From Bigelowiella natans CCMP2755 (lineage: Eukaryota > Cercozoa > Chlorarachniophyceae), in assembly GCA_000320545.1 (NCBI GenBank), contig ADNK01002094.1, forward strand, positions 1 to 64,000: a stretch of 64,000 nucleotides of DNA. Direction: 5' to 3'. Both the position numbers and the translations under genes were made by a program. Below, in pieces: positions 47,889 to 59,040 of the stretch. Below the pieces are notes generated by a model. The model saw only the letters and a program-made list of their open reading frames with translations, searched no databases and had not been told where the DNA came from. The first letter of the stretch is position 1, and every line of letters begins with the position of its first letter.

Positions 47889-48761
47889 TCATCATCATAA
47901 TCTACCCTTTCCTCGGCCAAATACAGTGGGTGGAAGGGGTGCTCCTGTGATGGATAACGGTATTATTAATACGTTAATAACATCATATATCAGTCAATAT
48001 CATCATCATCATCATTATCATCATCATCCTCATCGCCTAACACCTACTTCCTACCTAGACAGTCCACGTTGATTCTTGAAGGACCTGGAATAACAAGATG
48101 ATTACTCTTCATCAATCCATATTATGATGATAAAAACACCAATCAATGGCCAGGCAATATCTGGTCGTCGTCACATAATCACACTTCAATTAGCTACTTA
48201 CTACTTTCAAATTGCTCTACATACAATTGGTGATTGATGATGATGCTAACGATAAACGGTGAAATATTGTCAGAATTCGGTAAGCAGCCAACCTCCGTAT
48301 GTCGCTCTTTTCACAACACCTCCTCGATTGCCATCGTAGCTGTAATATTGATCAACGATTATTTATGGATATGATATATTCTCTCCTCCTCCTCCTCCTC
48401 CTCCTCCTCCTCCTCCTCCTCCTTCTCTCATCTCCCTTCCTTTTCACACAGCAGTCGTCTACAACAACACATTTAATTAATTACGATGAACTACCATCGC
48501 CATTAACTCGAAACTGCATCATCATCATCATCGTCATGTAGTATATTATGAATTAGAATAATATCATATTAACCAAAATCTAATTGAGTGTGTTGTATCA
48601 TCCTTTGCAGAAATAGGTGGTGGACAACTACTACATACATACATGTGGAGATTCGTGTATGTATCCATATGTACTATCGTCTTGTTTTATCTTCCCTTAC
48701 TACGACAGACAAAGAGTAGAATAGCCATAATTTGACCACATCCAAGACATTCATCATCAAA

Positions 48762-48793
<32 letters not shown>

Positions 48794-48998
48794 ATAGTAG
48801 TAGCTAGATGCTCATCTTTTACCCGTTGTTGTTATCATCATACATACTGCTACTACTACTACCCGATTCTTTGGTAGTAAATTGCCTTGATTTCGTAAGT
48901 CTCTCTAGCAATCAGATTCAAGTCCAAAAAGGAGCGACCCACAACCTGAGGATAGTTAGGATAGTAACAACCTCTCTCTCTCCCTCTAACTCTCTCTT

Positions 48999-49039
<41 letters not shown>

Positions 49040-49516
49040 ATTGACAAGAATGATTCTTTGTTGTTGTTGTAGTTGTTGTTCTTCTTCTTCTCTCCTTCTA
49101 CAAACCTTTTCGGTTGTGAGGATATTAACAACCACACCACCGCCAATTTTAGTATTTTCTGGTACTAGTAGTACTACTACTAGTAGTGTCATCATCATCA
49201 TTATTATATTTAGTCCTCTCTTTCTTGACACATATATTAAGATATGTACCACAAGATCTCCCACACGTAACTTTTCAACTCCTATCATCTTTCTTGTGCC
49301 CTCCCCCTCTTCCTCGTCCTCTCCCTCCTCTTGATGCTGATTATTGATTCTTCTTTCTCTTCTTGTCCTTCCTCCTTCACTTTGTTGTTGTTCTTTCATG
49401 GGATAATGATGATGTTGTAAGAAGGAATAACAAAAGAAGAGGATGAGGAGGAAAAATGAATAGTTTGATAGAGTCGTGAAACGGTGCATGGAAGTAATCT
49501 TAATTTGTTGTGGAGC

Positions 49517-49567
<51 letters not shown>

Positions 49568-49934
49568 GTTTGTGTGTGTGTGCGCGCGCGTGTGTGTGTG
49601 TTTATCTATCTTATCTATCTATTCTGAGCAAACAACAGATAGTGGTCACGACAGTGATAGACTTTCTAACCAAACAATATATAGTGATCACGACAGTGAT
49701 AGACTGGTAGTCAGCACCAACTAGGGCAGACAACTAATACTCCTTTCTTTTTCTTCTTTTTCTTCTTCTTCAGACTGATATATTCCTACTCTTGGGCAAT
49801 GACGATTGTGACGGTTGAGGGAAATCCTTATCCGTTAATGGCAGTGGTTTTGATGATGGTGGTGGTGATGAAGAAGAAGATGATGATGATGGTGGGACCA
49901 GGAAAGACCCCAGCGACTTCAAAGAATCTTGCAT

Positions 49935-49970
<36 letters not shown>

Positions 49971-50621
49971 ATGCTGATGGTTCCCATGTCGTGTCGCTCT
50001 GGCAGCAGTAGCTGTAGTAGTAGTAGTAGTAGTGGTAGTAGTAGAAGCTCCTAATGGTAAAACACAATAATGGGCACGATTACACTTGGTCATGACGATT
50101 AAGAAGTAGTTGATGATTGGACGATAATATCAATGACAATGAGCACGATTATAATATTGATTATGCTAATTATTGGCCAAATAACTTAATGATGTGTTTC
50201 GGTAAAACAACGCAGACAGCAGCATTGTCCTTTTAGATATGAGCTTTATTCAGCACAATATAAGCTCTAGCATGAAATATTGGAAAAGAGCAGGCTGACA
50301 AATTAAATTTATTATGTTAGAAGCAGGGAGGGCTGAATCCATCATAGCTACTACTACTGATATATATCATATTAACACCTTCTTTCTGGGCAACACTGTA
50401 TTTAAGTAGGACAGGACGTATTCGTCGGAAATTGCCGTCAATATCACTCGTCTGATGAAAGGAGGGTGGAGAGGGGGACCAAGGAGGACGATGACAAACT
50501 CGTTAATAAACCCCGTAATAATACTCTCTCCCTCCCTCCTACCGTTTCCTAATTTACGAGAGTAGTGGTAGTATATTTCATTTTATCACATCGTATTCCT
50601 ACTACTAAGGTGAGAGTAGTA

Positions 50622-50652
<31 letters not shown>

Positions 50653-51660
50653 ATTTCATGTTATCACTTACTATTCCTAGTACTAGCCACCTTAGTAGGG
50701 TGCCGCACCTGCATCCATCTGCTCCTTCTCAGTGGATCAGCAGTGGAGGACATTCTCGCTCCTACTATTTGTGACGACGACAGCCTTCCGCTACACAACA
50801 AACAAATAATAGGCATTCCTGTGACTTGAAATCCCCCTTAGGTTATTATTTTCGGTGAAGAAGAGTCATGTGAGAGTGTTCCTTTCCTCCCCAAACAGAA
50901 GTCAGTGAATGAATGATTTCCAAACAGAAGTCAGTGAATGAATGATTTCTTAATCATTTGCATTGCTCATCTATAGACTTCGAGAGAACGAAATGTGGAT
51001 GATGAACAAACATCAATCTCATACTTGTGCTGTGACAGGCACTTAGGAACAGCGGCAGAGATATAAGGTGGTACAGCGAGGAGGAGTAAGACGATAATCG
51101 GATGGAGAAGGGAGGTACACCGCACATCCCCATCATCCGCTATCATGGCCTCTGCTGGCTGGTTGTCGTGGTTGTGCTTTCTTGTTGTAGTCTGTCTACT
51201 AGTAGGTGCGAGTGATGGTGATGATGATGGTGATGATCATTGTTCTTGTCCTCTCCTCCCTCCACTCTCCTCTCGCTCCTTGGAGTACTCGTATCGATCT
51301 ACTATATTTTCAAAATAAGAAGAAAAAAAAAAGAAATATCTGTTGTCGCTTACGAATAATGCCATGCATTCTTTACATGGCAACACAAGATTACTGAGCA
51401 AAACTGATTATTTTGATCTGAGACTGATGTCTCTCATAGAAAAATGGTCTGTGTTTTGGTAATAAAAGTTCCAAAAAAAAATAGGTTTTAAGTCCCAAAA
51501 TTTTGAAATAATTTATACATCAATTCAAATAAGCTGCTGCCTGCCTCCCCAATGCAGCCCATCTTCTACTTCATGGGGAGAAATAGAAGACGATAGGGAG
51601 AACACGAACAAGAACGATAGGGAATAGAACTACAAGGAATCATATTTTTACTACTAGGGA
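46601..51660. repeat. Gene-poor region packed with microsatellites
   Basis: Runs include (AT)n at 47411-47440, (TCA)n at 47538-47570, (GAT)n at about 47676-47734, (ATC)n at 47868-47898, (CTC)n at 48381-48423, (TAG)n at about 48762-48801, (CA)n at 49003-49035, (CT)n then (GT)n at 49516-49600, (GAT)n at about 49935-49968 and (TAG)n at about 50608-50651. Nearly all open frames are translations of these runs. Exons may be hidden between them, since introns of the NOM1 gene look the same, but I could not support any. Confidence 0.6.
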
Positions 51661-51926
51661 ATGTTGACAACGAGCCCAAGAAGAGCACTACTTTCAGTCT
51701 TGCTCCTTACTGCAAATTTAATAATTCTGCTGCCATGTTCTTGTGATGGAACTTCTGTTGGCGTCTCTGGTTGTTTCCTTCTTCTTTCTAATTATAATAG
51801 CAACCTAGAGAAAGAAATATATGACAGACTGATAACTATCATTCAATATATTTAGTGACCGAACCTGGCGATCTGTGGAACGTGACACAGAAGCTACAAG
51901 AACATGTCTCTCTCTTTCCCCCCCCT

Positions 51927-52004
<78 letters not shown>

Positions 52005-53605
52005 TATGGGGAGGATGAGGTAGAGCGGGGAAGAGGAGGAAGTGAAGACTGGAATAGTAACAATATTTCTCATTATTATTTAAAAGAGCAAGCACTGTGC
52101 AATAGAACATCGCTCCTTAGGAACATACAAACTAATCACTGTATCCATTCATCTCACAACAAAAGTCGGAAGCGGGATACTTGAACCCGAATTTCAATGC
52201 TAGCACGCATCTATCAACTGCAAGCTCGGGTGAGAGTATAAGTAGCAGTTTTGATTTAGGCAATGCAACCATAATTGTTAATTAGCTTTTTCAAGTATAA
52301 TGTTGGAGTACGAGAAATATACTATTTTCGTTATTGAAATATAAGGTGACGCTGCTTGGTCTGGGCTATAACTACATCTGTTTTTTTTAATGGGCTATAA
52401 CTACATCTGTTTTTTTAAAATCTAATAATTGACATCATAAATATTTTATTATCAGAAGAACAGCTTGCTCCGATATACGACGGCGAGTACATGGACACCG
52501 TAAATAGAAGCCTAGAGGTGATTAGATATGGTGGTGGTGGTGGTTTTACATGCATATGATGGTGTTATGATACGTCATTCCACCACAGCAGCAGCAGCAG
52601 AAGAAGCAGCACAACATCGACATCATCATCATCAGCATCATCTATGAGTATGAGCGGTAGGTAGCAGCTGTACAATTTACTAAAAACGTCACGTGCAGAA
52701 ATGCAAACAAAAGCGAGCATAGCATTAGTTTATTGCTAATATTGCAATGAAGATGATAATGATGATAATGATGACGATTATATCTCATATTGCCTGTTAC
52801 TGTATTTTGATTTGCAGTCTCGAAGATATATGGATGGTGGAGTAGAAACATGGCAAGATCGTCGTGATTTAGGAGATAAGAAGGTGACCATTAAAATTAG
52901 TAGTGGTAGTAGTGCCGATGTTATTGCTATTACGTGTATGCTCGTATTGATGTGATGATAGAGACCATTTGGAAAGAAACAGGATACTGTCAATAGCTTT
53001 TGAGCGAACATGTCTTCTTCCTCTTCTGTTTATTTTTCTTTTTCTTCTCTCTTATCTCCATGACACAAACAAGATATTCAGCGAGAGTGAGGGAAGGAAA
53101 GATCCATGGGTTAATGGCGGTATAGACTTTCTCACACCTACTAAAGGTACTACTAGTTGTAGTATATGAGTGCAGTGAGCGGAGAATACATTAACATGGG
53201 ATAAGAAGGAGGAGGAGAAGGAGGAATTGGTGCTTATATAATGAGATGATGACGAAGAAGAGAAGCAAAACTACTTTACATTTTCCGTTATTATTTTCTC
53301 TTCAATTTATATTTTTATCATTAGATTCTACATCTTCATTAATCATCAATCTTCTTCTTCTTCTTCTTCTTCTTCTTCCTTCCTCTTTGTTAGACCCTTA
53401 CATGCCCCTAGAAACAAAGCAAACAAAACCTAAGAAGAAAAAATCATCATCATCATCGTCTTCTTCAAAGAGTAAGAAGAAGTTTTTAATAGAGTTGAGT
53501 TCATTATCAACCCAAAAGGCAGCAGTAGCTACAAGAGAAGGAGGAGGAGCTGCAGTCTCAACGATGATGTCATCATCTGCTGCTAGCAATATAGAGGAAA
53601 GAATG
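51661..53605 (+). CDS. Exons of a possible secreted or plastid-targeted protein, unrecognised
   Basis: The frame at 51661 starts with a good signal sequence (SVLLLTANLIILLPCSC), but its donor is uncertain. Downstream exons are better supported and agree in phase: 52464-52517 (LAPIYDGEYMDTVNRSLE), 52818-52883 (SRRYMDGGVETWQDRRDLGD and onward), 53074-53146 (IFSESEGRKDPWVNGGIDFL and onward) and 53394-53605 (Lys- then Ser-rich, ending NIEERM before GTAAGA). The first three internal exons look like a real conserved domain, acidic and Arg-rich, but I do not recognise the family. The last exon is mostly low complexity. It may be continuous with the UBA gene that follows, because NIEERM also joins in phase to the exon at 54414. 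Confidence 0.45.
51905..52002. repeat. Compound C-run, (CT)n and (GT)n microsatellite
   Basis: Poly-C tracts, then (CT)n, then (GT)n in one block of about 95 bases inside a probable intron. Confidence 0.9.
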
Positions 53606-53959
53606 GTAAGAAAGAGGACTGACACCCCTCTCAATACGCAGTTGAACTTGTTACCTTGGAGAACAAGGTTGGGGATAGTCGTAGATCGATCTTACCATGA
53701 TCTCTTGATTGTGTGATGACATTGTTTGATTGAATATATGAGATATGTAGATGATGATACTACGCTTGTAAATAGAATAGAGCTTTGTTGTTGATTGTCA
53801 TTATAATTATTCTTTATTCATATCCAGTAAAAAGGAGTGACGATTAGTACACAAACTTTATACCTTACATAAAAAGTTAAAAAATATGGTGATGTGCTCA
53901 GGAAAAGGAGTGGCGTGAAGAATCATTATCATCATCAACATCATCATCTCGATAAAGAA

Positions 53960-54135
53960 ATGGCGTCTACGTCAACCTCAGGATCAAAGCCGAAAAAGAC
54001 ATCCTCATCATCATCCAAAAAAAAGTCCTCGTCTTCAAATAAAAAATCTTCATCGTCAAAGGTAATATATAAATAATTGCGAGTGATAGATTTATCATCC
54101 ATACTTTCACATACACACAAATTTGCCACTGCGAC

Positions 54136-54166
<31 letters not shown>

Positions 54167-54567
54167 AATGCTGTTAGCATTATCAATTTTGGTGTAACGA
54201 TAGTAAGGATCAGCTTTCTTCTATTCGAGCGCAATTAGAGATTACTTATTGTGGATAATTTATCATATATTGTGATGAATGAGAGGAATAAGAGCCAGTA
54301 TGGCATCAATCATCGTCATCAAATAATAGAACAGAAGAAGAAGAAGAAGAAGAGGAAGATAACTGAATTTAAATTTCATCGATTTTCTCAATTGTCGTTT
54401 ATTGCTGTGCTAGGATGGGGAAGGCACGGCAGTGTTATACTTGAATGAAGATTTTTCTGTGGACAACACACCTGCGGCCAAAACACGACCGGTGAATTGA
54501 GTAGTGAGCAACTGCACGATGCTGTTTCCCCTTCTTTCAGTTGGATTTCCTCCCCATAGTAGTAATC

Positions 54568-54599
<32 letters not shown>

Positions 54600-55107
54600 A
54601 TTACTTCATTACTAACAATAGCGATGCTTGTCTTGTCTATCTGGTATATGCCTCCTCTTCCTCCCATTATTATATCCTCTCCTTAGATTAATCTTGGAGA
54701 TCGGGTTCAAAGAATTATGAGTCTAGGTTACACCGAAACCGAAGCCAGTAAGTGCGTGCTACAGCAAGATATTATACGTCGCTGCCGCTACATGCATGCA
54801 TACAACAACTATTTCTCTCCTCCTCCTCCTCCTCCTATTACTACTACTATCATCATTAGCACTATCGTATCTGAACTATCTTTACTACAATTATTACCAT
54901 CGTCATCACTAGGGTTAAATACATGAAAGAATACTTCAACCCGAATTCTTTTCTTCTTCCACACTTCTGTTACGAGGAGGAGGGGGAGGAGGAGCCTAAT
55001 TGCTAATAATATTTTACTACTAATTATCAAAATGACAACTGCTGCTATTTGTATCACATAGAGCAGCATTACCTGTCGCGCGCACACACAACACAACACA
55101 CACACAT

Positions 55108-55154
<47 letters not shown>

Positions 55155-55726
55155 CACAATACATATGTGAATACAAACAAAATCCATCATCATCATCTAT
55201 GCGCAATAACCTCAAAATTGTTCCTCCAACATCTATCTATCATTAAATAGTGGAAGCATTGGAGAGTCAAAATAATAATATGGACTATGCGTTTGATCGG
55301 GCTGGTGAGCTGGCAACTCCTGGAGGCGTAGCTGCATGCTTGGATGCAAATCACTGCTTCGGTTATTGCCATTAGCATCATTATCATATCTCTTCACCAC
55401 CACCATCACTACACGTGAAGGAGTGGACCAGGAGAAAAAGAAGAAGAAGAAGAAGAAGAAGAAGAAGAAGAAGGAGTGGACCAGGAGAAAAAGAAGAAGA
55501 AGAAGAATGAATGAATGAAAGAAATATTAAAGGACACAATACTATCTCCACAGTCGTTTCTTAGTTTGTTATTTCATAAGTAGTTATGTCGTCGCGAATC
55601 ATTTTTGGACTTCATTAATGCCTAGTGGTTACAGTAATGGACGTAATAAATTGTTTCACAGAAGAAGATGAAGCCACTGTGATTGCCGGGGTGAAGCTAG
55701 AAGCCGATGCTGCTAAAATTAAGTAA
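53960..55726 (+). CDS. Small protein with a C-terminal UBA-like domain
   Basis: Five exons in phase: 53960-54061, 54414-54491, 54687-54747, 55251-55304, 55662-55726; 119 residues if the ATG at 53960 is the start. The start is a Ser/Lys run encoded by TCA/TCC repeats. Next is DGEGTAVLYLNEDFSVDNTP. Then comes a UBA-like fold, GDRVQRIMSLGYTETEA joined across an intron to MEALESQNNNMDYAFDRA. The MSLGY turn and the LES-x-NNN-x-DYA helix are typical of ubiquitin-associated domains, which bind ubiquitin or related partners. The end is acidic then basic (EEDEATVIAGVKLEADAAKIK). It could be the 3' part of the larger gene starting at 51661. Partner and pathway are unknown. Confidence 0.6.
55118..55152. 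repeat. (CA)n-(GA)n microsatellite in a UBA-gene intron
   Basis: Follows a CA-rich stretch from about 55083; the GA run covers about 55119-55152. Confidence 0.9.
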
Positions 55727-56888
55727 CCCACGATGCAATACTTTGCCTGAAAGCAACAAATCAGACTAATTTTCCAGCATCATGTGCGTCTACTCAGTCG
55801 ATTACTTTTCACACCATGGATGATATAGTACACAATGTTTCGTGCGCCGCCCGTGCCAGAGTTTGCGAAAAATTGAGAAAACATATGTGAGAGTTGCTAC
55901 AAGGCCACTCACAGGATGAACAAAATGAACGCTCAGTGGGTATGTCACTAAATGAGAGCTGAGTGTTGTCCACCATGCACAAAAATGCATGCTTCAGAAT
56001 GAGCAGGCTTTCAGGCGGTGACGCGTGGTGTGAATGATTTGGACAAATTCTTCATTTTCCAAGTCATGAAATGCTTTGCGCTCGTGCGAATGCATGACTG
56101 CTGCGATCGTGTGTGCGTGAGATCGTGCTCACGTGCACTGCCATCTAGCGATGGCCACCACTTGTTTGTTTTGCGACGGTGCACTCTAGTACTCACACCA
56201 CGCTGTGCAGGCTGGCACGCTGGCACACCCTGGCGCCTTGCTACTGCATGACTAGACGCGATGACGTGGCCGTGAAAAGCATTCTGCTTGAAGAAGAATG
56301 AGAAGAAAAAGAAGAAGAAGATGTGTTTGCAATCACGCGCATTTGCTCAACTAGTCCTGAGTCAAGGCCGAAGTGGGCCTGCATCGTGGCGGCGGAATGT
56401 GCTGGTTGCCGCGCTCTTGGACAGTGGCACTAGCCAGCTAGCTCAAACGGGAAAAGTTTGGCGTCCAAGGCAACAGGCTTGAACAGGTGACCCGGCGGAC
56501 GAACAACTTCTCAGGATCGATTGCGCGCGCATCACACGACAAAGCCTGAATGAGTGAACGATGACGCTTGGTGTTTCCACTCCCTCAAGCCTCGGCAGCG
56601 AGCGAGTGAAGGCCTGAACCACTCTTTGTCGTTTTGACTCTGAGAGGGAGAGCCATCTTGATTGAGTCAATGGGAAGGCGCGTTGCGCGTGCGGCGGCGA
56701 CTTTCAGAATTGTCTCCCCATGGATGCCCCTCGAAAAGTCGCTTGCTTGTTTGGTGCGAAGCTGCGAAGCTGCGAAGCAAGGGCGTCTCAGGTGGTGACC
56801 ACAATGCAATGAGCTTGGACAATGAACAATGAACGTGATGATGAACTGCGTTTCCAAAACGTTGCAAACAAACAAACGAACAAACGTG

Positions 56889-58850
56889 ATGAAGAACTGC
56901 ACTTCCAAAACTTGGCACAGTTTGGCAGGACACTTGCAAAGTGAGAAACGCAGTGCCTCGAACCAGTTCAGTGAGGGCTGAAGGGGTTTGAAAACTTGGC
57001 AGTTCAGCTGCGCAGAGCAGCACAAGTGGCGGCAATGTGGCGGCGACGCAAAGCACACACTCTTCACAGGACTTCCTGAAGGCTGCATCTGCAAGCTGGT
57101 CCCCGGCCGGGCCATTCGAAGGAGTGATCGAGCACCCAACAAGACACGTTGGTCTTGGTGGAGCCAGAACAATGAGAACAATGAACAATGAACAATGATG
57201 AAGAACCACATTTCCAAAATGCAACAAGACATTTGCAGTGTGCGAAACGCAGGGCCTCGAACTGACTTTGGTGAGGACCATCTAGTGAAACCAAAAGGAA
57301 TCAAAAGTGGCATTGTGGCCACTCCTCCGTTCCTAGTTTCATTGTTTTCAGTGCCAACTTCAGGACCACGCATCCCCAAATCCTGTCGTAATGGTTTGCT
57401 CATGCTTGGAGATCACCAAGCAAGAACACCACACCTGCGAACCCCAAGAGAACAATCCCATGGACCACACCTTCATGGTCTGCTTCACACCTGCCACAAC
57501 ATCCCCAGCTTTGCGCGGAGACATTGCCCTCACTGGAAGGCATGAAGATGGAGGAGGATGCATTCTTCGTTCCTGGTCCATTTGGACAGCGAGCTTCGCA
57601 ATGACCACAACATCCCCGGCTTTTGCGGAGACAAAGCCCCCATCATTGCAATTGGAAGCACTGGCTTCACGCCAACCACAACATCCCCGGCCCAATGGAG
57701 ACATTGCCTGGAAGGCATGAAGTTTGAGGAGGACACCTTCATCCTGACGGGATTCATCCGGGGGCAACATTGGATGCAGATCCGAAAATCCTTCACTTGG
57801 CAACCAATTCTCCGGTGGCCTGCCCCACCGGTGAACAGGAATGTGGCACAGGGATGAGGGGAAAAGCCACCCTCGCAACCGAAAAACCCACCACCCAGTC
57901 TAGCAGTGCCATTTCGGCGAATGCAACTTTGAATCTTGAACACAGATCCACACATCCTTCACTTGGCCACCGAGTCACCGGTGGCTGGGGCGACAAGTCT
58001 GTCTGCCCAACCAGTGACCAGGAATGTGGTTCAGGGGTAGGAGGTGACCAACCCCCCCGCCCATCACCGCATCACACCAATTTTTTTCCGAATGCAACTT
58101 TGAATCTTGAACACAGATCCACACGTCCTTCGTCTGGCTGCCTGGTCACCGGTGGCTGGGGCGACATGTCTGTCCATCCCACCGGTGTCCAGGAATGTGG
58201 TTCAGGGGCAGGAGGTGACCAAACCCCCACCCACATCACCGCATCGCGCCGCATCGGCGAAATCAACAATGAGCCAGAGTTGCTAGACGTTTGCAATGCA
58301 CAATGAACAATGAAGAAAGCGTTGATCAAAACCACATGCGCCAGAACCACATGGGAGACAGGCATTTGCACGCAGCAGAGCCTCAACAACACTCGTTGCA
58401 AGGACTTGTCAGCACCCTGTTGGTGAGAGACACAAAAAATCAGCCGCATCCCATGAAATTGGCATGGATGCCGATTGATGGTGCACTCAATGATGGAATG
58501 GGAAACAATGAAACAATGAAACAATGATGAAAAACCACACTTCCAAAGTGTTGCAAGACACTTGCAGTGTGCAAAGTGCAGTGCCTCGAACTGGTTTCAG
58601 TGAGGACTGGGAATTGAATTGAAACAATGAAACAAACAATGAAACAATGATGAAAAACCACACTTCCAAAGTGTGGCAAGACACTTGAATTTGATGATGA
58701 CCACCCCATTCCCAAAACATTTCGTGATGTTTGCAACGTGCGAAACGCAGTGCCTCGAGCTGAACAATGAACAATGATGATGATGAACCACATTTCCAAA
58801 GTGTTGCAAGACACTTGCAGTGTGCGAAACGCAGTGCCTCGAGCTGAATC
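56889..58850. repeat. Family of repeats of about 85 bases, five to six copies
   Basis: Copies at about 56889-56978, 57197-57285, 58526-58612, 58648-58690 (5' half), 58733-58766 (3' half) and 58778-58850. Shared blocks in order: GATGAA-x-AACCACA, TTCCAAAGTGTTGCAAGACA, CTTGCAGTGTGCGAAACGC and AGTGCCTCGA(A/G)CTG. Most copies follow one or more CAATGAACAATGA words. Confidence 0.75.
57782..58260. repeat. Three-copy tandem repeat, unit 166-171 bases
   Basis: CGAATGCAACTTTGAATCTT starts at 57918 and again at 58089 (171 apart). ATCCTTCACTTGG at 57788 and 57954 (166 apart) marks an earlier, diverged unit. Shared blocks include CACCGGTGGCTGGGGCGACA and AGGAATGTGGTTCAGGGG. 171 is a multiple of three, so one frame stays open through two units and repeats TGGWGD and QECGSG peptides. 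Confidence 0.75.
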
Positions 58851-59040
58851 TAGCGATGGACTGCGTTTCCAAAATGACCACAAATGCTATGCGTTGTGCA
58901 AAGTAGTCCTTTGTCAGTCGCCTCCCATTCGCAACCTGCGACAACCTTTTTTGATTATTTTACTAAGATTTCTTACTTTCACGGACTGATTGCTTTCATA
59001 TTCCAAGCGCTGACCTGTTCGTTCTCGCAACGTGAGAAGA

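Larger units (their letters stand above)
55740..58930. repeat. TGCA-rich intergenic island 9 with internal repeat families
   Basis: The longest island, between the UBA gene and NOM1. Holds TCTAGCRRTG decamers at 56144, 57899 and 58849, a diverged repeat of about 85 bases in five or six copies, a tandem repeat of 166-171 bases, and many CAATGAACAATGA stretches. Long frames (272, 204, 172 and 178 codons) run through it on both strands but encode repeated, domain-free peptides. Confidence 0.65.

Noticed and set aside
52170-52250. A tRNA-like stretch on the minus strand (GGGTTCAAG with partial arms)
   Set aside because: The T arm would need a nine-base loop, the acceptor stem does not pair, and the conserved D-arm bases are incomplete.
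53246-53716. A 156-codon frame as one exon
   Set aside because: The first part is a TTC/CTT pyrimidine tract before an AG acceptor at 53392-53393, and a GTAAGA donor at 53606 ends the exon earlier.
56585-57403. A 272-codon minus-strand frame in island 9, with overlapping frames
   Set aside because: The translation is built from the repeat of about 85 bases (recurring FRTLQ-like and ILEMWF-like peptides) and no known fold is visible.
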